Part shown: in pieces, positions 46,533 to 54,588 of the stretch
How positions within the stretch are numbered: the stretch's first letter is position 1
Layout of the letters: each line of letters begins with the position of its first letter
Assembly (NCBI RefSeq): GCF_003987045.1
Contig: NZ_PIPZ01000002.1
Coordinates: 62,001-126,000, forward strand
Length of the DNA: 64,000 nt
Origin: Pseudidiomarina marina
Lineage (GTDB): Bacteria > Pseudomonadota > Gammaproteobacteria > Enterobacterales > Alteromonadaceae
Direction of reading: 5' to 3'
Made by a program: the position numbers and the translations under genes
The notes under the pieces: generated by a model
The model's input: only the letters and a program-made list of their open reading frames with translations
What the model was told of the DNA's origin: nothing
The model's database searches: none

Positions 46533-46554
46533 ATTTATAACATATGCTATAAAT
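46533..46554. promoter_or_regulatory. 22-bp AT-rich palindrome upstream of the receptor gene
   Basis: ATTTATAACATATGCTATAAAT is an inverted repeat with one mismatched pair; it overlaps the rrtA-like stop codon and lies about 140 bases upstream of the TonB receptor ATG. It could be an operator, or the AT-rich end of the preceding gene. Confidence 0.35.
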
Positions 46555-47104
46555 CGGACTGCTGTTTGGCGGTTTTTCGGGTAAAAAATACCATCGCAAT
46601 GCCAGCCGCAGCGCCGCCTATATGTGCAAACACTGCAACAACATCTCCGTACTCAGGTTGGTCTAAATCGAGAATTATTTTGATTATTAATGCAACGAAT
46701 ATAAGGCCGCCAATCCAGTTTTTATTCAAAGCATCTTTAAGGGCTGCGTAGGCAAATAGCCCGTACAGTGTGCCGGAAAAACCGGCGTAGACTTCATAGG
46801 TTGGTGCGCCGATAAGTTCGACGATGCTACTGCTGAGTAATATTGGTAAAGCGACAACCCAATTCTGCGGCTTTTTCAATTGCTCGGGAAACAACAGCCA
46901 AGCTATCCAAACCCCAGCAATATTGAACCATAAGTGCGGTGCGTCATGATGCATTAATTGGCTGGTGATGAGTTGCCACCAAGCGCCATCCATAACTCGT
47001 GGATAACGCATGAGTAGATGATCATGCCAAGGAGTAAGAAAATAAAAGATACAAAAAAGCAGAGCGCTTATCACTAGGGGTGGTAAGACGCTCTGCTTTG
47101 GCAT
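46547..47104 (-). CDS. rrtA: rhomboid-family intramembrane protease, rhombosortase-like
   Basis: 185 residues with about six membrane segments. Rhomboid motifs: HLWFNIAGVW, nucleophile Ser in GFSGTLYGLFAYAAL (about 120), and catalytic His in VFAHIGGAAAGIAM. Small size and the WWQLITSQLMHHD...HLWFN pattern resemble rhombosortases, which cut GlyGly-CTERM tails of secreted proteins. No GlyGly-CTERM protein was seen in the window. The first 16 codons also form the mdh terminator hairpin and the ribosome site is weak, so expression may be low or controlled. Confidence 0.8.
   Translation of the reverse strand: MPKQSVLPPLVISALLFCIFYFLTPWHDHLLMRYPRVMDGAWWQLITSQLMHHDAPHLWFNIAGVWIAWLLFPEQLKKPQNWVVALPILLSSSIVELIGAPTYEVYAGFSGTLYGLFAYAALKDALNKNWIGGLIFVALIIKIILDLDQPEYGDVVAVFAHIGGAAAGIAMVFFTRKTAKQQSDL
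47053..47099 (-). terminator. mdh intrinsic terminator inside the start of the rhomboid gene
   Basis: Minus strand AAAGCAGAGCG, one bulged T, CTTA, 13-base loop, TAAG, CGCTCTGCTTT then T run (47053-47058). A long, strong terminator hairpin lying wholly within codons 2-17 of the rhombosortase-like gene. Confidence 0.8.
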
Positions 47105-47114
47105 TGTGATTCGC

Positions 47115-48047
47115 TTATTTAACGAAATCTAAGCCGATTTGAATGTCGTTTTTCAGACCATCCAGCATGTCAGCTTTGGCTTTTTCTTCGTAAGCGCTTA
47201 GCTTACCGTATGGCAGAATTTCTTCCACGCCGTTCGCGCCAAGGCGCACTGGATGAGCAAAGAACAATGCGTCTTTACCGTCAGTTTCAACATAAGTGCA
47301 TTCAACAACGCTGTTGTCGCCTTGCAATGCTTTCACTAATGATAAGCAGAAGCGTGCTGCTGCTTGACCCATTGATAGGGTTGCCGAGCCGCCGCCAGCT
47401 TTCGCCTCAACAACTTCAGTACCAGCGTTCTGAATACGCTTAGTCAGCGCTTCAATTTGTTCGTCAGTGAAGCTTAAGCCAGATTGTGACAACAATGGCA
47501 AAATAGTTGTGCCGCTGTGACCACCGATAACCGGAACCGATACTTCAGCTGGGTTCTTGCCGTGCACTTCAGCAACGAAAGTTTCCGCGCGAATCACGTC
47601 TAGGGTGGTTACACCAAACAGTTTGTTCTTGTTGTAAACGCCTTTTTTCTCAAGAACTTTCTTCGCGATAGCAACCGTTGTGTTCACTGGGTTGGTGATG
47701 ATACCGATGCATGCATTTGGGCAGTTGTCCGCAATTGCTTCAACCAAGTTTGCAACAATACCAGCGTTGATGTTGAACAAGTCTGAACGATCCATCCCCG
47801 GCTTGCGCGGCACGCCAGCTGGAATTAATACGATGTCACTACCAACTAATGCTGATGCTAAGTCGTCTTTGCCATAGCCTTTGACAGAAACAGCGGTTGG
47901 AATGTGGCTGAGATCAACAGCAACACCAGGAACAACAGGCGCTACGTCATACAGCGCTAGCTCAGAACCAACCGGTAATTGGGTTTTCAAAAGTAATGAT
48001 AGTGCTTGGCCGATACCGCCAGCTGCACCTAAAACTGCAACTTTCAT
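47115..48047 (-). CDS. mdh: malate dehydrogenase
   Basis: 310 residues from ATG 48047 with GGAG 6 bases upstream (an upstream ATG at 48059 would add four residues). NAD-binding [46 protein letters not shown], and the catalytic pair D...H with [11 protein letters not shown]. It oxidises malate to oxaloacetate. Divergent from argR as in E. coli. In enterobacteria mdh is repressed by ArcA. Confidence 0.97.
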   Translation of the reverse strand: MKVAVLGAAGGIGQALSLLLKTQLPVGSELALYDVAPVVPGVAVDLSHIPTAVSVKGYGKDDLASALVGSDIVLIPAGVPRKPGMDRSDLFNINAGIVANLVEAIADNCPNACIGIITNPVNTTVAIAKKVLEKKGVYNKNKLFGVTTLDVIRAETFVAEVHGKNPAEVSVPVIGGHSGTTILPLLSQSGLSFTDEQIEALTKRIQNAGTEVVEAKAGGGSATLSMGQAAARFCLSLVKALQGDNSVVECTYVETDGKDALFFAHPVRLGANGVEEILPYGKLSAYEEKAKADMLDGLKNDIQIGLDFVK

Positions 48048-48161
48048 CTCAGACTCCATCCAGTTATTTGGGGAAATTTTAGGCCGAAAACTCTACTCCT
48101 TTTACGCCGAAATTACAACCAAAGACGCTGGTATAGGCACTGTGAAATAGTTGCGTTACTC

Positions 48162-48189
48162 TTGCGTAAATTAGGCGCAAGTATATGAT
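48162..48189 (+). promoter_or_regulatory. promoter candidate for argR
   Basis: TTGCGT (48162-48167), 16-base spacer, TATGAT (48184-48189), about 47 bases before the argR ATG. CTTGCG...CGCAAG form an inverted repeat over the spacer. I saw no consensus ARG box. Confidence 0.45.
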
Positions 48190-48236
48190 GAACGATTAAT
48201 TTGACCGTTATCTCGACTAAATAATTGAGCAATATC

Positions 48237-48707
48237 ATGCCAACAAAAAAAACCGAAGACATGATCGAAGCCTTTAAGGCGTTACTAAAAGAAGAACGCT
48301 ACGGTTCTCAAGGTGAGATTGTCGATGCCTTGAAAGAACAGGGTTTTGCGAACATTAGCCAATCAAAAGTATCGCGTCTATTGAGCAAGTACGGTGCCGT
48401 TCGTACGCGCAACGCGCGCCAAGAAATGGTGTACTGTTTACCCGCTGAACTCGGTATTCCAAGCACCCGAGCGCCATTAACTCAGCTTGTTTTGGATATA
48501 CAGCACAATGATGTCATGGTAATCATTCGCACTACCCCCGGCGCAGCGCAACTCATTGCTCGCTTGCTTGATTCGGTTGGCAAAAAAGAGGGAGTGCTTG
48601 GCACGATTGCTGGCGATGATACGATTTTTATTGCGCCGTTGAAGGTGTCGGAAATTGACTTCACCCTGCAGAACGTAAAAAAACTCTTTGAGCAGCAGCA
48701 ACCGTAG
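48237..48707 (+). CDS. argR: arginine repressor
   Basis: 156 residues, the same as E. coli ArgR. The winged-helix N-terminal domain includes [16 protein letters not shown] and [21 protein letters not shown]; the C-terminal arginine-binding/hexamer domain includes [16 protein letters not shown] and [13 protein letters not shown]. It senses arginine and represses arginine biosynthesis. ATG 48237 is preferred to a TTG at 48225. Divergent from mdh. The TAG stop is part of a REP-like repeat. Confidence 0.96.
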   Translation: MPTKKTEDMIEAFKALLKEERYGSQGEIVDALKEQGFANISQSKVSRLLSKYGAVRTRNARQEMVYCLPAELGIPSTRAPLTQLVLDIQHNDVMVIIRTTPGAAQLIARLLDSVGKKEGVLGTIAGDDTIFIAPLKVSEIDFTLQNVKKLFEQQQP

Positions 48708-48746
48708 CCCGGCGTTTCACGCCGGGACGAGCGTAGCGAGGTTAAT
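48704..48746 (+). repeat. REP-like element supplying the argR stop codon
   Basis: GTAG-CCCGGCG-tttca-CGCCGGG, then a degenerate second hairpin and GTTAAT. TAG 48705-48707 ends argR. With the copy at 48780 it forms an inverted pair between convergent genes. Confidence 0.85.
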
Positions 48747-48779
48747 CTCGCCCTTTCGATATCAACTTTAAATTCAGCA

Positions 48780-48821
48780 TTAACAGCGCTGCGCGCTACC
48801 CGGCGTAGAACGCCGGGCTAC
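48780..48821 (-). repeat. REP-like element supplying the DyP gene stop codon
   Basis: Minus strand GTAG-CCCGGCG-ttcta-CGCCGGG, then AGCGC-gca-GCGCT and GTTAA. TAG 48818-48820 ends the peroxidase gene. Confidence 0.85.
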
Positions 48822-49726
48822 CTTTTCAGAAACTCGATTGAGGGGGCGAAATAGGCCGCATTCGCTGTCGCTTCAATATAGTCAAGCAACGGATCATATT
48901 CCCCCTGCTCGTCCGCAATGTAACGATTCTTGAGCCATTGCACCACATGTTGTGGTTTGCCGGAAAAGTACATGGCCAATTGCCCTTGTTCACGTAGATT
49001 GCCCCACGGCATGTTCTGACGTAATAGTTCCAGTGGTTGCTCGTTGGCATCGAGCAAGCGCGCTTTTTGGGTGTGGGTAACCATGCTCAGTACAGCCTCG
49101 CTGATACGTTCACCCGTCACTTTCTTTCGGCCCATGACATGTTCTTGAATTTCAGTACTTAATTGCTCCCAGCGCCGCAAGTCGTAGCGGAACTTTTGGG
49201 TAAACACATAGCTACCGCCTTTAAATAAGGCGTCGTCGGAAACCACCGCCACTTCACGTCGACGCATACCACGCGGATTGTCAGGCGCATCAATAAAACC
49301 AAGCAAATCACGACCATCCATAAAGCGAAATGTATTGCTCTGCTCTACCAACTCAACATCGTGGCCGAGCCATTCCATTAAAGTTCGAGCTGCTTGAAAG
49401 TTAACATCGAAGCGGTCGGAGCGAATACATAATAGTAGGTCGGCGGACTCTCGTGGCGTGTGTCTATCACCATCACTTAAATCGGGAAAGCTGGTTAATT
49501 GCAGTGGCCGAACATCGGGATATAAAACATCCCAATAATCACTGCCTACTGCAATAAAACCATTGAGCATGGACTCTGAGAAGCGCAAGTCAAGATCATC
49601 GAGTAGTTGCGGGACTCGCGCTAATTTGCGGCGCATATAGTCGGCATCGTCGGTCATCACATTTAATAAAAGTGTGATGCCGTGTAAGTTTGGTTCTGCG
49701 TAAATGCCCGTCTGCGCGTTGTTCAT
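48818..49726 (-). CDS. DyP-type heme peroxidase (YfeX-like)
   Basis: 302 residues from ATG 49726 (AGGAA 3 bases upstream; a further in-frame ATG at 49744 is less likely). YfeX-like course: FDVNFQAARTLMEWLGHDVELVEQ, then the distal-side motif FRFMDGRDLLGFIDAPDNP, GGSYVFTQKFRYDLRRWE, a candidate proximal His in MVTHTQKAR, and AYFAPSIEFL at the end. The usual G-x-x-D-G motif reads GFIDA here: Asp is kept but the last Gly is Ala. Probably cytoplasmic. Stop codon from a REP-like repeat. Confidence 0.85.
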   Translation of the reverse strand: MNNAQTGIYAEPNLHGITLLLNVMTDDADYMRRKLARVPQLLDDLDLRFSESMLNGFIAVGSDYWDVLYPDVRPLQLTSFPDLSDGDRHTPRESADLLLCIRSDRFDVNFQAARTLMEWLGHDVELVEQSNTFRFMDGRDLLGFIDAPDNPRGMRRREVAVVSDDALFKGGSYVFTQKFRYDLRRWEQLSTEIQEHVMGRKKVTGERISEAVLSMVTHTQKARLLDANEQPLELLRQNMPWGNLREQGQLAMYFSGKPQHVVQWLKNRYIADEQGEYDPLLDYIEATANAAYFAPSIEFLKR

Positions 49727-49855
49727 AGATTCCTCATTGGCCACTATTTAGAGCGTTTCCTCGCCGAAACTGCCGCATCAATCGCAATGCTCTTGTGGTA
49801 AAGGTTTGGCTGTGCCATAGATCGGTTTAAATGGATTATTGATTTTTACCATAAA

Positions 49856-49884
49856 TTGACACGTTTGTTGATGCTAGTTGATAC
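49856..49884 (+). promoter_or_regulatory. promoter of the DUF885 lipoprotein gene
   Basis: TTGACA (49856-49861, perfect -35), 17-base spacer, TGATAC (49879-49884), about 60 bases before ATG 49951. Confidence 0.6.
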
Positions 49885-49950
49885 AAAAGTCTAGCAAATT
49901 CATGTCATATTAAAACGTTATAACTCATTGAGCCAACTGCCGGAGATATC

Positions 49951-51780
49951 ATGCGTTCAGAATTCACAGCTGCGTCACGAAAAAAGCAACTTTTTAAGGC
50001 CACCGTTCTAGCCACTTCATTCACGCTATTGCTTGGCGGTTGCGCTGCAACCCAGGAAACACAACCTGACACAAGCACGAAGCAAGTGGTTGAGAGTGCA
50101 GATAGCCGCTATGAAGCGCTAGCCGATGGAATTTATGACAAGCTACAAGCGCAGAATCCGTGGCAAAGCAATGAGTTACCAGATATGTCAGCAGAAGCTA
50201 TTAAGCAGCGTGCTGATGAACAGAAAGTATGGTTAGCACAACTTGAGCAGGTGGACGTGAATGAGCTATCACGTCAGAACCAAATCAATCACCGCATGCT
50301 TACCTATCGTTTGCAGAACGATATCGATGGCTATACCTTCAATGAGCACTATATGCCACTGAATGCCGAAGGCGGCTTTCATAGCAATTTAGGGTTTATG
50401 GTGCGCAATGCAAGTTTCCGTAGTTTTGAAGACTATGAGAACTACTTACAGCGTTTACGTTCTATCCCACGTTATATGTCGCAACAAACGGATTGGTTAA
50501 AAGCTGCGCTGGAAGAAGGCTACACGCAGCCAAAAGCTGCCATGCAGGGGTTTGAAGAGAGTATTGCTGCATTCATTGTACAATCGCCACAAGATAGCTT
50601 GTTCTATCAACCGTTTCAGGCCAACAAACCGGTTTTTGTCAGCGCAGAGCAATGGCAGGAGTTACAACAGCAGGCCGCCAATGTCATTGATGGTTTAGTG
50701 CTTCCTGCTTACCAAGACTATTTTGATTTTATGGTGATGGAGTACTTGCCGAACAGTCGCGACAGCGTTGGTGCAAGCGAGTTACCTAATGGCAGTGAGT
50801 ATTATCAAAACCGTATTAAGCACTACACCACGTTAGATTTAACACCAGAAGAAATTCACCAACGCGGCCTCGCCGAAGTTGAACGTATTCGTAATGAAAT
50901 GGCGGTGGTGATCGAGAAAACTGGTTATAAAGGAAGTTTCGAAGATTTCACGAACTTCTTGCGTACTGACCCACAGTTTTATCCAGAAACCGCTGAAGAG
51001 TTACTCAAAGAAGCGTCGTATATTTCGAAGAAAGCCGACGGCGAGTTGCCGAAGTTCTTTAAGCTGTTACCACGCCAGCCATACGGTGTGGCACCAGTGC
51101 CTGCGGAAATTGCACCGAAGTACACCACTGGCCGCTATGCCGGCAGTAATCGTAGTGATCGCGCTGGTTTTTATTGGGTGAATACTTATGCGTTAGATCG
51201 CCGCCCACTGTATCAACTGGAAGCGTTAACCTTGCACGAAGCGGTGCCAGGACATCACTTACAAGGCGCGTTAGCGCGCGAAATGGATGACTTACCAGAC
51301 TACCGTCGCTACACCTATATCTCGGCATTCGGCGAAGGCTGGGGCTTGTATTCAGAGTGGCTGGGTAAAGAGATGGGCTTCTATCAAGACCCATACAGCG
51401 ATTTTGGTCGTTTGAGCTACGAAATGTGGCGCGCGGCGCGCTTGGTGGTCGATACCGGTATGCACGCGATGGGTTGGACACGTGAAGAAGCAATGGACTT
51501 TATGGCTTCCAACACAGCGCTGAGCTTGCATAATGTGAAAACTGAAATTGACCGTTACATCACTTGGCCTGGCCAAGCGCTGTCGTATAAACTCGGCGAA
51601 ATGCTCATCCGTCAATTACGCACCGAAGCTGAAACCGCACTCGGCGCCGACTTCGACATTCGCGAGTTCCATGACGTGGTACTGCGTAATGGCAGCATTC
51701 CACTCGACATCCTCGAGCAAGAAATCCGCAACTGGATTGATGAAGGCGTAGCCCGGCGTTCCACGCCGGGTGGCGCGTAG
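49951..51780 (+). CDS. DUF885 family lipoprotein (putative metallopeptidase) with repeat-encoded tail
   Basis: 609 residues. Basic N-terminus, hydrophobic stretch and lipobox LLGGC (Cys about 31). DUF885 body with zinc-type motif LHEAVPGHHLQ (about 428-438; H-E-x5-H) and FGEGWGLYSEWL near 460, the pattern of a gluzincin-like peptidase. The family-like sequence ends at about NWIDEG; the last ten residues [10 protein letters not shown] are read from a REP-like palindrome in a frame where its GTAG is not a stop. Envelope-anchored peptidase likely; substrate unknown. Confidence 0.88.
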   Translation: MRSEFTAASRKKQLFKATVLATSFTLLLGGCAATQETQPDTSTKQVVESADSRYEALADGIYDKLQAQNPWQSNELPDMSAEAIKQRADEQKVWLAQLEQVDVNELSRQNQINHRMLTYRLQNDIDGYTFNEHYMPLNAEGGFHSNLGFMVRNASFRSFEDYENYLQRLRSIPRYMSQQTDWLKAALEEGYTQPKAAMQGFEESIAAFIVQSPQDSLFYQPFQANKPVFVSAEQWQELQQQAANVIDGLVLPAYQDYFDFMVMEYLPNSRDSVGASELPNGSEYYQNRIKHYTTLDLTPEEIHQRGLAEVERIRNEMAVVIEKTGYKGSFEDFTNFLRTDPQFYPETAEELLKEASYISKKADGELPKFFKLLPRQPYGVAPVPAEIAPKYTTGRYAGSNRSDRAGFYWVNTYALDRRPLYQLEALTLHEAVPGHHLQGALAREMDDLPDYRRYTYISAFGEGWGLYSEWLGKEMGFYQDPYSDFGRLSYEMWRAARLVVDTGMHAMGWTREEAMDFMASNTALSLHNVKTEIDRYITWPGQALSYKLGEMLIRQLRTEAETALGADFDIREFHDVVLRNGSIPLDILEQEIRNWIDEGVARRSTPGGA

Positions 51781-51790
51781 CGCCGTTAAT
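51748..51790 (+). repeat. REP-like element translated into the DUF885 C-terminus
   Basis: GTAG-CCCGGCG-ttcca-CGCCGGG then GGCGC-gta-GCGCC and GTTAAT. GTA is read as Val and the stop TAG (51778-51780) lies in the second hairpin loop. Confidence 0.85.
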
Positions 51791-51835
51791 ATATGGGGTT
51801 CCATGAGAGCCAACACTGAAGTACCCCCAAGCAAT

Positions 51836-51875
51836 CACGGTGCTGCGCACCACCCGGCGTGAAACGCCGGGCTAC
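51836..51875 (-). repeat. REP-like element supplying the S41-like gene stop codon
   Basis: Minus strand GTAG-CCCGGCG-tttca-CGCCGGG, then GGTGC-gca-GCACC. TAG 51872-51874 ends the S41-like gene. Forms an inverted pair with 51748-51790. Confidence 0.85.
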
Positions 51876-53188
51876 TTCGCCGGAAACAAGATTTCGACGG
51901 CGAGTGTTTCATCCGGTGTTAACCCAACACCTTCGGGTAGCTCTGTACCGCGCCCATCAACCACCTCGGCGGGCGCGTACATCGACAACCCAACCACCCA
52001 ACCATTGGGTAAACTTTTTACTGTGGTCGGGGCAAACGCACCGCGGGTATTTTGTCCTCGCAATAAAAAGCCTCTTAGCCGCAGAGCCTGTGCAAGGTGT
52101 TCTGCGGCACTGGCTGTCACTTCAGTCACTAACACCGTGCCACGCTGATGCAATGCCTCCAAATACGGCGGCCGTTGTTCATAAACTGCTTGCCCTCGAA
52201 TGGTGGTTAAAGGCTCATCACGACTCACTAAGCTATTCGCTAGCTGGCTCGCCAATAATAAGCTGCCACCTTCATTAAATCGCAAATCAATCAGTAGCTT
52301 AGGTTTTTCTCCGGTTGACTGCGCGGTAAGCTTTAAGTCGCTCTCGATAGTACGCAGTGCACGTTGTAAACAGCGTTGCCCCGCTTCACTGTAGGCCGCA
52401 TCCTCACTGTATAAATGCAGACGCTGCACACCCAAGTAATACTCTCCGGTGCTTAACAACCCCCACCACAATGCTTCATTACATCCGTGGCTAAGGCGAC
52501 TTTGCCGCAACTCACTTAATAAATTTTGCCGAGAGCGTTTACGCTGAGATTCGCCCACTTCAAAATCACTGACTCGTTGGTATCGTTGAATATCATTAGC
52601 AAGAACAAACGCATGCTCATCACCACTATCTTCTAGAACTTCGCTCACCAGCTGAAATAAAGCGAGCTTTTTATCCAGCGACTCAAGTTGCTCTGCCTTG
52701 TCGAGTAACTCGGCTTCATAGCGCCAGCGCACCATAGCTGATTGAGAGAGACCGTGCTGAAATTGTGATAATACTTCGGACAACGTTGTAATGACTTGCG
52801 CAGCTGACTGCTTCGGGGATTGTAAGCAGTGACTTGGTAAAAATGGCTCACGTGTGAAAATTACCGGTAAACCGTCCGATAGCCGTTGCAACACCAACGT
52901 GCGTTCACCTGCGCCAACCCATGTGTGTTGCCCAGGGTTTTGGGCACTTGAGAACACGCGAGGAAGCAGCCCTGCGTTGGCTGCCCAACAATTATTGGGC
53001 GTCCATTGATAATGCGTGACAACAGGATCATCAACAACAAGATAACTCTGGTAATGACTCGACCAATAAACACCGTCACTGAGTGTCAGCGACGGTGCCT
53101 TAGAAGACGAGCTACAAGCGGAAAGTATTCCACAGAAGAGTATAAGAATCCATTTGGGTGCACTCAAAGCACAGGTACTCCTCGACAT
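51872..53188 (-). CDS. S41-family peptidase-like lipoprotein
   Basis: 438 residues with a lipobox at about 21-24 (ILSACSSSS). After a poorly conserved half, the C-terminal S41/tail-protease domain shows LLIDLRFNEGGSLLLASQL, VLVTEVTASAAEHLAQALR (likely nucleophile Ser in TASAAE), LRGFLLRGQNTRG and LSMYAPAEVVDGRG...PEGVGLTPD. Outer-membrane-anchored periplasmic peptidase is the likely role. AAGGG lies 8 bases before the ATG. It precedes nothing on its strand; the envelope operon ends 23 bases upstream of its start. Stop codon from a REP-like repeat. Confidence 0.82.
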   Translation of the reverse strand: MSRSTCALSAPKWILILFCGILSACSSSSKAPSLTLSDGVYWSSHYQSYLVVDDPVVTHYQWTPNNCWAANAGLLPRVFSSAQNPGQHTWVGAGERTLVLQRLSDGLPVIFTREPFLPSHCLQSPKQSAAQVITTLSEVLSQFQHGLSQSAMVRWRYEAELLDKAEQLESLDKKLALFQLVSEVLEDSGDEHAFVLANDIQRYQRVSDFEVGESQRKRSRQNLLSELRQSRLSHGCNEALWWGLLSTGEYYLGVQRLHLYSEDAAYSEAGQRCLQRALRTIESDLKLTAQSTGEKPKLLIDLRFNEGGSLLLASQLANSLVSRDEPLTTIRGQAVYEQRPPYLEALHQRGTVLVTEVTASAAEHLAQALRLRGFLLRGQNTRGAFAPTTVKSLPNGWVVGLSMYAPAEVVDGRGTELPEGVGLTPDETLAVEILFPAK

Positions 53189-53211
53189 TGTCTGTGCCCT
53201 TGAGCGTAGCG

Positions 53212-54093
53212 CTACAAATAGCGGTCGTAAAGCATTTGTATTGTTGCTTGAGCAGCAAGTTCACCTTGTTCTGCCCACAATTCGAGCTCTTCCTCAATCA
53301 CCTCATAGCCGCCAGGCTGCGCCGTTACACCTGCCACTTGCCGTGGACGTTGGAGGTTGTAGCCGCCTGCACCTGCGCGATATTCCATTAACCCCTGGGG
53401 AATGGCAACACGATCATCTGCTAATAATGTGGCATCTTCCAAAGAGGTCATGGTGATTTGATATCCAATTGGCTCAAAATTAAGCTTGTTCTCGCGATAC
53501 GGCATCACCTCTAATAATAGATTGGTGTGCTTGCGCAACATATCCATCTCGAGGCGTTGGTTATCATCTTGTGGGTTCCGTTTCGATTCGGCACGAATTT
53601 CAGAATCTAATAATCGCATGGCGACCGCGCGATTTACCAAGCGCACTCCGTACTGCATGAGCGTACTTTGATAACCACGTTGATACTCGTCCCATTGGGC
53701 GCCAGTGAGCATGCCCGAGCGACGAGGACTATCGTAATTACGTTGTTCGACGCCCACTTGAACGCTCTGCGATTCAGGCACAAAAGTTCCTTCGGTTCCG
53801 GTTGCTTGGGCATTCACACTTACCCGACGTTGCATATGCCAGTCTGAAACCATGTCACTAAATGGTTCACCAACCAACATGACGAGTTTCGGACGCCCAG
53901 CTTTTTCGTAGGCCGCTTTGAATGTAGTCTGATCAACGGTGATAAGGCTCACTTGCTGCTGTTCGGCAGTGCGGGCACGATCAAAATAACTGTCGTTCAG
54001 CATCGGTTGAGCAGGTGTATCTTGCCCATGAGCAAGGCTGCTACCCAACAAGGTGGCAGCCGCACAGAGTGTAAAAACATGCACGGCTTTCAT
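53212..54093 (-). CDS. exported protein, last gene of the LpoB/YcfL envelope operon
   Basis: 293 residues from ATG 54093, one base after the YcfL-like stop; AAGG 8 bases upstream. Signal peptide MKAVHVFTLCAAATLLGSSLA, no lipobox. The mature part has GRPKLVMLVGEPFSDMVSDW and helix-rich stretches, then SIDE-like regions (MTSLEDATLLADDRVAIP). It resembles CsgG/LpoB-type periplasmic domains weakly; I do not recognise a family with confidence. Tight coupling to the four upstream genes implies a shared role at the cell envelope. Confidence 0.75.
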   Translation of the reverse strand: MKAVHVFTLCAAATLLGSSLAHGQDTPAQPMLNDSYFDRARTAEQQQVSLITVDQTTFKAAYEKAGRPKLVMLVGEPFSDMVSDWHMQRRVSVNAQATGTEGTFVPESQSVQVGVEQRNYDSPRRSGMLTGAQWDEYQRGYQSTLMQYGVRLVNRAVAMRLLDSEIRAESKRNPQDDNQRLEMDMLRKHTNLLLEVMPYRENKLNFEPIGYQITMTSLEDATLLADDRVAIPQGLMEYRAGAGGYNLQRPRQVAGVTAQPGGYEVIEEELELWAEQGELAAQATIQMLYDRYL

Positions 54094-54094
54094 A

Positions 54095-54568
54095 TTATCG
54101 ACCTTCTCGTAGCTCAACCAAGAAATACTCGGCCCGATCGTTCAATGAGGTTTCTTTGTAAATCGCTGTTCCGTTCGCTGGAACATAAACCCTACGCCAC
54201 ATTGATTCGTCCATTAATGGTGTTTGATTCGCATCAAAAAACAGCGCTTTACCTTCAATTTGAAGATCATAATCGGTGCGGTTCCGAATCATCGTCCAAA
54301 CTTCAAGCTGACCTGTTGCGGTATTACTCATACCGCTGCGATCGAGCGTCACTTTGACGGTGTCACGGACTTTTTCACCGGTGAGCGTCTTGGTGATATC
54401 GGTGCGATTGAGATTGTGATCAATAAACACAATTGTATTCAATTCATTGGTGGTTGTGCGTTGCACCGGATGTGAGCCACTGTAGCCATTTTGTGTGCTT
54501 CCGCACCCAGCTAGAGTTAACGCTAAACCAGCAGCAACCGCGCTTGCCATAACTAACGTACGTTTCAT
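54095..54568 (-). CDS. YcfL-like (DUF1425) lipoprotein
   Basis: 157 residues. Lipobox LTLAGC (Cys about 22). Body with a beta-sandwich look: VFIDHNLNRTDITKTLTGE, GQLEVWTMIRNRTDYDLQIEGKALFFD, VPANGTAIYKETSLN. In E. coli ycfL is beside lpoB, and an LpoB-like gene is two genes upstream here. Function unknown. Confidence 0.82.
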   Translation of the reverse strand: MKRTLVMASAVAAGLALTLAGCGSTQNGYSGSHPVQRTTTNELNTIVFIDHNLNRTDITKTLTGEKVRDTVKVTLDRSGMSNTATGQLEVWTMIRNRTDYDLQIEGKALFFDANQTPLMDESMWRRVYVPANGTAIYKETSLNDRAEYFLVELREGR

Positions 54569-54588
54569 GTTTGGGTTCCTTATTGTTC

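Noticed and set aside
51059-51493. Minus-strand 144-codon frame inside the DUF885 gene
   Set aside because: Antisense shadow of a well-supported coding region, low-complexity composition.
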